A DNA stretch of 5,674 nucleotides, taken from NCBI GenBank assembly GCA_025450155.1, contig JANWIB010000166.1:1-5674 (forward strand). Direction: 5' to 3'. The DNA comes from Sphingobacteriaceae bacterium. Lineage in GTDB: Bacteria; Bacteroidota; Bacteroidia; Sphingobacteriales; Sphingobacteriaceae. Position numbers and translations under genes: made by a program. The notes beneath the pieces are model-generated. The model did no database searches. It was given only the letters and a program-made list of their open reading frames with translations, and had not been told where the DNA came from. Positions 1 through 5,104 of this stretch are shown here, piece by piece (position 1 is the stretch's first letter; each line of letters starts with the position of its first letter).

Positions 1-773
1 CGACTTCTGATTTCAGGTGCGCTTCCTTCCTGAATAGGTTGAAACTCACCCTTTCCAGTGGCTGTTATTCGTTCATTTTCAATTTTTTCTGCCTCGGTAA
101 GGTAACGAACTACAGAAGTAGCCCGAAGTACACTTAAATCCCAGTTGTCTTTTATCTGGCCTAAATTAACCACCCGTTGGTTATCCGTATGTCCTTCTAC
201 CGAGATATTAATTTCGGGTTGCGTTTTTAAAACTTTTGCCAGTTCTGATAAAGCTTGCTTTCCTTTATCATCAATAATAATACTTCCGCTACTAAATAAG
301 AGCTTATCGGTTAAAGAAACGTAAACCTTACCCTTTTTAATCTCAACAGTAAGTCCACTTTGCTGAAAACCCAATAAGGCTTTTTGAAGTTTTTCTTTTA
401 ACGCATTGGTTGCTTCATCGCGTTTACGCAAAATATCTTCCACTTCTTGCAAACGAACTTCACGGCGTTTTAAATCATCCATCAGTTTTTTAATCTCGCT
501 CGAACTATTGGCACGAAGACTAGCATAATTAGCATCCAGACCCTCAACTTTTGATTGTAAGGCTTCTATACGATCATTCAAACGTGCCGTATCTGCCTTC
601 AATCGGGCTAACTCATCTTCCAAACTTTCTATTTTAACTTTGGCTGCATTCCACCCAGCCGACAAAGAGTCTTTCTCAGCAATTAAGGAATTGTATTGTT
701 TAACAGAAAGTATTTTACAAGCGCTTATAGAAAAAGCAAGGGCAACAAACGATAAAAGGAAAAGTCTTTTCAT
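1..773 (-). CDS. OmpA-family peptidoglycan-binding lipoprotein, 3' end cut by window edge
   Basis: The frame is open from an ATG at 773 to the left edge, giving 257 codons without a stop. Residues 1-19 form a lipoprotein signal ending in the lipobox ISAC, with Cys19 as the expected lipidated residue. Residues about 25-135 are rich in Leu, Glu, Lys and Arg with heptad-like spacing and look like a long coiled coil. From about 140 an OmpA/MotB-type domain follows, with FSSGS at 160-164, VEGHTDN at 192-198 and NWDLSVLRA at 210-218. By family knowledge Asp197 and Arg217 are the likely diaminopimelate contacts. The usual closing Asn-Arg-Arg segment lies beyond the edge, so only a short tail is missing. 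The protein probably tethers the outer membrane to peptidoglycan; which membrane leaflet it uses is not shown. The start lies 9 bases after the DUF2461 stop, so cotranscription is possible, but a separate promoter candidate lies at 804-833. The family call is firm; the specific role is not known. Confidence 0.93.
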   Translation of the reverse strand, partial: MKRLFLLSFVALAFSISACKILSVKQYNSLIAEKDSLSAGWNAAKVKIESLEDELARLKADTARLNDRIEALQSKVEGLDANYASLRANSSSEIKKLMDDLKRREVRLQEVEDILRKRDEATNALKEKLQKALLGFQQSGLTVEIKKGKVYVSLTDKLLFSSGSIIIDDKGKQALSELAKVLKTQPEINISVEGHTDNQRVVNLGQIKDNWDLSVLRATSVVRYLTEAEKIENERITATGKGEFQPIQEGSAPEIRS

Positions 774-782
774 GTTACAATA

Positions 783-1445
783 TTAAGAAATAGCATTTCG
801 TAAAAAAACTATCAGGGGATACATTTTTTCAAATGTATCTGTTACATTCCTTACAAAATTGCTTTCCTGAAGCGCTTTATCCGAAAAAGTACGGCTTACC
901 ACAAAGCTTTTTAGCTTAATAAAATCAATTAGTTCATGGTCTGCCGGATAACCCTTTGGAGCAGTTTTAAGCTGATCCTCACTAGAAAGTTGGCCGAAGG
1001 TGGTCTTAAAAGAAGGCGATTCTACTATTTTCCTGAACGCTGAACCATTATAGTCAATTTCCTGTCGGATTGCTTTTAACTGTTCTGCTTCGGGCTGCCA
1101 GATACCCCCGCCAACAAAAGAGCTTCCAGGCTGGATATGGATATAATAACCAGGGCCGTTAAAGCTTTTTCCATTGCTGGAAATGCCTATTCCGATATTG
1201 ATTTTGTATGGGGTTTTATCTTTACTGAACCGGATATCCCGGTAAATGCGCATCAGGCAATCCTCTGGGTTAAGAGCTGCAGATATCGTATTATCTACCT
1301 TTGCTAACTGCTGAATAATAAGCCGGGTTACCTGTAGCGCATTTTCCCGTGCGGACAAATACTGATCTTTATGCTGTTGAAACCACTCCCGGTGATTATG
1401 CTCAGCCAAATCTTGCAAAAATTTTAGTGTTTCTGTCTTGATCAT
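783..1445 (-). CDS. DUF2461 (TIGR02453-type) family protein
   Basis: This 220-residue protein has full family length and the conserved blocks of DUF2461: NHREWF at 17-22, RIYRDIRFSKDKTPYK at 66-81, GPGYYIHIQPG at 97-107, SFVGGGIWQP at 109-118 and KTAPKGYPADH at 160-170. No signal peptide or membrane segment is visible, so it is probably cytoplasmic. The family is widespread in bacteria and fungi and I know of no established biochemical function; the invariant Arg, Asp, Lys and His residues suggest a binding or catalytic pocket, which is inference. The ATG at 1445 directly follows the DUF983 stop (TAAATG), implying translational coupling. The last codons contain an inverted repeat at 818-839. 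Nothing in the protein links it to respiration, and its place after DUF983 may only be genome packing. Confidence 0.93.
   Translation of the reverse strand: MIKTETLKFLQDLAEHNHREWFQQHKDQYLSARENALQVTRLIIQQLAKVDNTISAALNPEDCLMRIYRDIRFSKDKTPYKINIGIGISSNGKSFNGPGYYIHIQPGSSFVGGGIWQPEAEQLKAIRQEIDYNGSAFRKIVESPSFKTTFGQLSSEDQLKTAPKGYPADHELIDFIKLKSFVVSRTFSDKALQESNFVRNVTDTFEKMYPLIVFLRNAIS
804..833 (-). promoter_or_regulatory. Candidate Bacteroidota-type promoter for the OmpA-like lipoprotein gene
   Basis: On the minus strand TTTG (833-830) is followed after 18 bases by TAGTTTTT (811-804). The Bacteroidota housekeeping consensus is TTG near -33 and TAnnTTTG near -7, so the -33 core is present and five of six defined bases of the -7 box match. 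The transcript would start around 797, leaving a leader of about 25 bases before the ATG at 773. The match lies inside the DUF2461 coding sequence in AT-rich DNA, so it could be chance. Confidence 0.22.
818..839. repeat. Perfect 9-bp inverted repeat with 4-base loop
   Basis: The arms GATACATTT (818-826) and AAATGTATC (831-839) are exact reverse complements around a 4-base loop. The repeat lies within the last codons of the DUF2461 gene (encoding roughly DTFEKMY), 45 bases upstream of the lipoprotein start codon, and it covers the TTTG of the promoter candidate at 804-833. It could be an operator or an RNA hairpin. No T-rich run directly follows it on the minus strand, so it is not a standard terminator. 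The repeat itself is certain; a function is speculation. Confidence 0.5.
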
Positions 1446-1838
1446 TTAATTATCGTAAACTTGGTTGTATTTAATTTTAGGAGACAAATAATGTAATAAG
1501 AGAATCCGTGAGTAACGGTAGTTAAATGGGGCCAGCAATAAACACCCGCCAATAATAGTAACAATATACAGCCATACATATTCAAAATCGAGTTTACCTG
1601 TAATCAGATACGTAAGGATACCAATATTTAACATTTCCGCCACATTAAGTGCATAACTAATATACATGGCGGCATAAAAATATCCAGGTTCTATTTCAAA
1701 ACGTAAGCCGCAATGCGAACAGCTCTCGTTGGTCTTTTGCACTTTAAAACCATACATCGGACCTGAAAATATGTTACCCCGCCTGCACCTGGGACATTTT
1801 GCTTTTATAACAGCACTAATTTTCGGGGTCTTTGCCAT
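1446..1838 (-). CDS. DUF983 family zinc-ribbon membrane protein
   Basis: This is a small membrane protein of 130 residues from the ATG at 1838. Two Cys pairs, CPRC (15-18) and CSHCG (40-44), form a predicted zinc ribbon. The family signature EPGYFYAAMYISYAL (50-64) runs into a first membrane helix at about 55-79, and a second follows at about 86-108. An in-frame TTG at 1844 would add two residues, but it lies inside the T-rich tail of the terminator hairpin, so I prefer the ATG. The function is unknown. From family knowledge, DUF983 genes also occur near cytochrome oxidase genes in Alphaproteobacteria (around subunit III and SURF1), so a role in oxidase assembly or metal handling is plausible here. 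It follows the oxidase operon across a 41-base gap containing a terminator, and its stop codon abuts the DUF2461 ATG. The family call is firm; the role is inferred. Confidence 0.92.
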   Translation of the reverse strand: MAKTPKISAVIKAKCPRCRRGNIFSGPMYGFKVQKTNESCSHCGLRFEIEPGYFYAAMYISYALNVAEMLNIGILTYLITGKLDFEYVWLYIVTIIGGCLLLAPFNYRYSRILLLHYLSPKIKYNQVYDN

Positions 1839-1869
1839 AAACAAAATCGCCCCTTTTAATTTGGGGCGA
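1839..1869 (-). terminator. Intrinsic terminator at the end of the cytochrome oxidase operon
   Basis: On the minus strand TCGCCCC (1869-1863) pairs perfectly with GGGGCGA (1853-1847) around a 9-base A/T loop, and is followed at once by TTTTGTTT (1846-1839). A GC-rich stem plus a T run is the classic rho-independent layout, and the orientation suits transcripts coming from the oxidase genes. The opposite strand has no T run after the stem, so it acts in one direction only. The hairpin fills the gap between the CxxC protein gene and DUF983, and its T run touches the DUF983 ATG. Termination could be partial, with read-through feeding DUF983; in that case the same hairpin would sit in the DUF983 leader. 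Confidence 0.75.
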
Positions 1870-1879
1870 ATAACGTTAG

Positions 1880-2155
1880 CTAATTAAGATTTATTTTTTC
1901 GTCCTTAACATCAAGAATAACATTTTTGCGTCTGTATTTTTTATACCATAAATAGCCCAAAGCTGCAACGGCAAGGTATGGCATTGCTAAAAGATACAGA
2001 ATACCATCGTTTAAGCCCTTACCTTCTGTATTACCATTCTGAACAGCATTTTCGGCATTAGCTGTACACATGGCACATTGTGCGATAGCATCAAAACTAC
2101 TGAAATACAGACTACACAAGAAAAAGCCAATAACAAAAATCCTTAACGTTTTCAT
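1880..2155 (-). CDS. Small exported CxxC protein with C-terminal membrane anchor, uncharacterised
   Basis: This 91-residue protein starts with a signal peptide (basic MKTLR, hydrophobic core, likely cleavage after AIA at 23-25). The mature protein would then begin with the sequence QCAMC, giving a Cys27-x-x-Cys30 pair close to the N terminus. A short polar stretch leads to the conserved-looking GLNDGILYLLAMPYL (47-61) and one membrane helix at about 52-71, followed by a basic cluster (KKYRRK, 72-77) and a charged cytoplasmic tail. There is no His after the second Cys, so it is not a c-type heme site. I do not recognise a named function. I recall similar QCAMC proteins in other Bacteroidota, often close to oxidase genes. 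As the last gene of the oxidase operon, just before the terminator, it could handle copper or thiols for the CuA site; this is inference. The gap to DUF420 is 18 bases. Confidence 0.82.
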   Translation of the reverse strand: MKTLRIFVIGFFLCSLYFSSFDAIAQCAMCTANAENAVQNGNTEGKGLNDGILYLLAMPYLAVAALGYLWYKKYRRKNVILDVKDEKINLN

Positions 2156-2173
2156 ACTATAAAAATACGAGTT

Positions 2174-2713
2174 TTAAAAAGTATAATAAGGGGAAATCAT
2201 TAAATAAACTATTACGCCGGTAATAGTGACATACAACCATATCGGATAGCTCCAGCGTACAAGCTTCCTATGCTTTTTCACCTCTAATTTTAAACCATTA
2301 TTAAAACTTAATAATACTAAGGGCAAAACAATGGCTGCAAGTATAATATGCGTTATTAAAATAAAATAATATATAGTACGGATAGCACCTGTTCCGCCAT
2401 AAGTAGTTTTAATCCCGGTAGCATGAAAAACAATATAAGAAACCAGAAACAACGATGATAAAATGAACGTACTAATATTCAATCTTTTATGAATTTCTAT
2501 TTGTTTTCTCTTAATAAAATACAAGGAAATAAGAAGTAAAACTGAGCAAGTTCCATTAAGAATCGCGTTGAATTTTGGTAGAAAAAATACCCAACCTGGA
2601 ATAACACTATTTTCTGGAAAAAGAGCAATTAATTTACTTTGCAGTAGAATTATTACAAGGAATACAAAAATGGAAATTCCTGTTACTAATTTAAAAGTGG
2701 ATTTTTCGTTCAT
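2174..2713 (-). CDS. DUF420 membrane protein, CtaM-like oxidase assembly factor
   Basis: This is an all-helical membrane protein of 179 residues from the ATG at 2713, with about five membrane segments (near 10-27, 50-68, 79-98, 113-135 and 154-173). Family features include FLPKFNAILNGTCSVLLL (44-61), His75 and His97, THIILAAIVLPL (121-132), and KHRKLVRWSYPIWLYVTITG (147-166). The histidines placed at helix ends could bind heme or copper. Family knowledge: DUF420 includes CtaM, needed for maturation or activity of heme-copper oxidases in Bacillus and Staphylococcus. The position right after SCO in this operon agrees with an assembly role. A second ATG at 2731 would add MHQYNI and leave only 3 bases after the SCO stop; I prefer 2713 because the family usually begins close to this point and the upstream DNA is A/T-rich, as Bacteroidota starts tend to be. 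The start choice is uncertain; the family call is firm. Confidence 0.9.
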   Translation of the reverse strand: MNEKSTFKLVTGISIFVFLVIILLQSKLIALFPENSVIPGWVFFLPKFNAILNGTCSVLLLISLYFIKRKQIEIHKRLNISTFILSSLFLVSYIVFHATGIKTTYGGTGAIRTIYYFILITHIILAAIVLPLVLLSFNNGLKLEVKKHRKLVRWSYPIWLYVTITGVIVYLMISPYYTF

Positions 2714-2734
2714 TATATTATATTGATGCATGTA

Positions 2735-3436
2735 TTAGCGGGTTTTTACTTCTCGCAGCTCTTCTGTAATTAAAACTTTTACTTCGTCTATCAATTTATC
2801 TACTTGTTCTTTACTTCCAGAATCATAATAGCCGCGAATTCGTTGTTTGGTATCTACTAAAATAAAAAGGGGGCTGTGGATAAAATTATTAGCTTGAGTA
2901 GTATCAACCAATGCATCCACCAAAAACTCTTCTTTTGCCAGGCGAAATATTTTATTTTGATCGCCGGTTAAAAAATCCCATTTTTCTGACTTTGCCCCTA
3001 ACGATTTAGCATATTGTGTGAGAACTTTTGGGCTATCGTAATTAGGATCTACTGTAAGGGAAAGGAATTTTAATACCCGGTTTCTTTTATACACTTCTAC
3101 TATGCGAGCCATCTCTCTATTCATACCTTTACAAAAGCTGGGACAACGGGTAAAGAAAAAATTAACAATCGTTATCGTGTTTGTATCTTTCGGAAAAAGA
3201 ACAGTGTCACTATTCTGATTTACCAATTTAAAATTACTTATGCGATGGTATATCGTGTCGGGAATTTGTTTTCCACGCCTGGTATGAAAGGTTTTAGCTA
3301 CTTGCTTTGGGCCCAAAATTGGCAATGGCCTGTATCGGTTTTTTCCCTTTTCCTGAAGTAAATAATACAAAAATCCTGGCACCGCAAGAAGGATTACCAG
3401 GATTATTATCTTTTTTGCTGAAACTATTTTTCGCAT
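2735..3436 (-). CDS. SCO1/SenC family copper chaperone for cytochrome c oxidase
   Basis: This 233-residue protein delivers copper to, or reduces cysteines of, the CuA centre of oxidase subunit II, acting outside the cytoplasmic membrane. An N-terminal anchor at about 9-28 follows a basic start. The thioredoxin-like domain spans about 63-225: the copper motif is Cys98-Pro-Ser-Phe-Cys102 after VNFFFTR, the conserved SLTVDPNYDSP is at 126-136, and the copper-binding His187 sits in FIHSPLFILVD. The spacing fits the SCO pattern CxxxC...H. The residue after the second Cys is Lys rather than the common Pro, a mild deviation. The ATG at 3436 overlaps the subunit IV stop by one base (TAATG), so the two genes are translationally coupled. 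The 3' neighbour is DUF420. The protein could also act as a thiol-disulfide reductase, which some bacterial SCO proteins do. Confidence 0.96.
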   Translation of the reverse strand: MRKIVSAKKIIILVILLAVPGFLYYLLQEKGKNRYRPLPILGPKQVAKTFHTRRGKQIPDTIYHRISNFKLVNQNSDTVLFPKDTNTITIVNFFFTRCPSFCKGMNREMARIVEVYKRNRVLKFLSLTVDPNYDSPKVLTQYAKSLGAKSEKWDFLTGDQNKIFRLAKEEFLVDALVDTTQANNFIHSPLFILVDTKQRIRGYYDSGSKEQVDKLIDEVKVLITEELREVKTR

Positions 3437-3774
3437 TAATTCATATGAACGTTAAGGTATGAACCTTCCGTAAGCATAAGCACTATAAAATAGATGATAA
3501 ATACAAATGAAATAATAATGCCGGTTTTAAAGGCTATCTTTTCAAACTTAAGGTGCATGAAATAGGCAACAATATAAAATGCTTTAACTAAAGTAAGAAT
3601 GATATAGGCAAAATTACCTATTCCATGAGCCAAAATCCCTTTAGGAAGAAGATATAATGCAATAAAAAATTCTAAAGCTGTTATTCCTAACAGGTAAAAA
3701 AATACTCGCCAAATTTTTCCTTTAGTCATAGTTGCATGCTCTTCGGCATGTTCATGTGTATGTTCTGCAGACAT
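3436..3774 (-). CDS. Cytochrome c oxidase subunit IV (prokaryotic COX4 family)
   Basis: This small membrane subunit has 112 residues. Three helices are visible at about 22-43, 55-75 and 84-103. The second contains LTLVKAFYIVAYFMHLKFE (61-79), the signature of the prokaryotic subunit IV family of caa3 and quinol oxidases. Such subunits stabilise the catalytic core rather than carry cofactors. The N-terminal tail has four His among the first 13 residues (5, 7, 9 and 13) mixed with Glu, which could bind metal loosely; that is inference. The start at 3774 lies 18 bases after the subunit III stop, and the stop codon overlaps the SCO ATG. Family membership is clear from length, helix pattern and location. 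Confidence 0.93.
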   Translation of the reverse strand: MSAEHTHEHAEEHATMTKGKIWRVFFYLLGITALEFFIALYLLPKGILAHGIGNFAYIILTLVKAFYIVAYFMHLKFEKIAFKTGIIISFVFIIYFIVLMLTEGSYLNVHMN

Positions 3775-3792
3775 AAATATTTCTCTAAAAAA

Positions 3793-4497
3793 TTAAACCA
3801 AATAGAAAAAGGTAAATACAAATACCCAAACAAGGTCTACAAAGTGCCAGTATAAACCTACTTTTTCTACCATAAGGTAAGTTCCACGTTTATGAAAAAT
3901 ATTACCTATGGTCATAAATAAAATAATGATATTAATGATTACTCCACTAAATACGTGGAACCCATGGAAACCTGTTATGGTAAAAAACAAATTAGCAAAT
4001 TGTTGGGCGCTCGTATTATCGGCTCCAAGCTCTTTCACTAATTCAGCTCCGGGAATAGCACCCCACCAAAATCCTTCATGATACAAATGAGTCCATTCAG
4101 CAGCCTGGCAACCCAAAAAAGTTAAACCACCCAAAATTGTCCAGATCATCCAAACTATCACTTCTTTTTTTGATCCTCTATGACCGGCTTCTACAGCCAA
4201 AACCATGGTAACCGAGCTCATAATCAGAATGAATGTCATAATACCAACAAATACCAAAGGATAACCATGATCGGCAACTCCAGGTATTGATTGAAATACT
4301 AAATCCGGATCAGGCCAGGTAAATTTACTAAAGCGCTGTGCTCCATAATAAATCAGGAAGGCTGAAAAAGTAAATGCGTCAGAAATAAGGAAAAACCACA
4401 TCATAATCTTTCCATATTCAATAGAAAATGGTGATCGTCCGCCATCCCATGGCCCGTTTTTTACCTCATCTAATGGGGATACAGTAGTAGTACTCAT
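3793..4497 (-). CDS. ctaE: Cytochrome c oxidase subunit III
   Basis: This 234-residue protein is the canonical subunit III of a heme-copper oxidase, in the five-helix bacterial form that lacks the first two helices of the mitochondrial protein. Membrane segments lie near 31-51, 80-103, 113-133, 170-199 and 213-233. Key blocks are GKIMMWFFLISD (29-40), LGCQAAEW (128-135) with the conserved helix Glu134, FFTITGFHGFHVFSG (171-185) with His178 and His181, and LYWHFVDLVWVFVF (215-228). Subunit III supports proton uptake and the stability of subunit I but carries no metal. The polar N terminus (1-28) is cytoplasmic by family topology. It lies between the divergent subunit III-like gene (22-base gap) and subunit IV (18-base gap). 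The start at 4497 is the only suitable ATG before the first helix. Confidence 0.96.
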   Translation of the reverse strand: MSTTTVSPLDEVKNGPWDGGRSPFSIEYGKIMMWFFLISDAFTFSAFLIYYGAQRFSKFTWPDPDLVFQSIPGVADHGYPLVFVGIMTFILIMSSVTMVLAVEAGHRGSKKEVIVWMIWTILGGLTFLGCQAAEWTHLYHEGFWWGAIPGAELVKELGADNTSAQQFANLFFTITGFHGFHVFSGVIINIIILFMTIGNIFHKRGTYLMVEKVGLYWHFVDLVWVFVFTFFYLV

Positions 4498-4519
4498 TTA
4501 AAATTAAATCTATGTCAAT

Positions 4520-5098
4520 TTATTGGTTCAAAAGTAAGAAAACATATAGATAAATCCATAGTATATCCAGAAAATGCCAAAATATGGATGTAATTTCCAG
4601 GCGAAACATATTTCGTATTTGAGGCACTCTTCTCATGTTACCTATCAGTGTATTTAACAGCATCATAACCCCGGCAAAAATGTGTATCAGGTGCGATCCG
4701 GTGAACACATAAATGAACGATTGCGAAGCATTAGGATTAACAAAGGGGATACCCTGATTAACAAGTGTGCCCCAGGCATTAATTTGCAGCACAAAAAAAG
4801 TAATTCCCAGCAGTATCGTTACTATTAAATACAACCTTTGTTTGCTGTATTGGAGTCGCTTTCCGGCAAGATAAGCCATGTGCATAGTTATACTACTTAT
4901 TATAATAGCCAGGGTGCTGTATTGAAACATTTTAGGAAGAATGGTTTTAATCCCCCTAGATGGATCCCCTGCTGTATATACGATAAAACCGCTGGTAAGG
5001 CCGGCAAAATATATAAATGATGAAGCCAAAAATAGCCACATCATAAACTTCTTTGCCCGTAATTTTAACCGATCTTGTTCAAAAGCGTGTGGAGTCAT
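4520..5098 (-). CDS. Divergent cytochrome c oxidase subunit III-like protein (second paralogue)
   Basis: This 192-residue protein belongs to the heme-copper oxidase subunit III superfamily but is shorter and more divergent than its neighbour. Five helices lie near 18-41, 58-79, 88-108, 126-151 and 169-190. Recognisable blocks are KKFMMWLFLASSFIYFAG (16-33), FIYVFTGSHLIHIFAG (128-143) with His136 and His139, and FWHFLDILWIYLYVF (173-187). In the third helix the neighbour's QAAEW is replaced by QINAW (105-109), so the conserved Glu is an Ala. The loop between helices I and II is also much shorter. Tandem subunit III genes of this kind are, to my knowledge, common in Bacteroidota oxidase operons, so the copy is probably a real second subunit rather than a decaying duplicate. 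It starts 6 bases after cyoE. The family call is firm; its exact function is unknown. Confidence 0.9.
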   Translation of the reverse strand: MTPHAFEQDRLKLRAKKFMMWLFLASSFIYFAGLTSGFIVYTAGDPSRGIKTILPKMFQYSTLAIIISSITMHMAYLAGKRLQYSKQRLYLIVTILLGITFFVLQINAWGTLVNQGIPFVNPNASQSFIYVFTGSHLIHIFAGVMMLLNTLIGNMRRVPQIRNMFRLEITSIFWHFLDILWIYLYVFLLLNQ

Positions 5099-5104
5099 TT
5101 TAAT

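Noticed and set aside
1842..1844. TTG as the DUF983 start
   Set aside because: It lies inside the T run of the terminator, adds only two residues, and an ATG follows two codons later.
2156..2200. TACTTTTT upstream of the CxxC gene as a -7 promoter box
   Set aside because: No TTG is present at a suitable distance upstream, and the 18-base gap to DUF420 favours cotranscription.
3372..3404. Inverted repeat AATCCTGG...CCAGGATT followed on the plus strand by a T-rich run, resembling a terminator
   Set aside because: It lies in the SCO membrane-anchor coding region (Ile/Leu/Pro codons), the loop is 17 bases, and no plus-strand gene exists that it could terminate.
4838..5020. 60-codon plus-strand open frame
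   Set aside because: It lies opposite the well-supported subunit III-like gene, its translation shows no domain or signal, and no plus-strand promoter context is seen.
3793..5098. Tandem subunit III genes as a recent duplication or frameshifted gene
   Set aside because: The two proteins are very different in length and sequence, each has a complete five-helix layout and its own start and stop, so they are old paralogues rather than a recent copy or broken gene.
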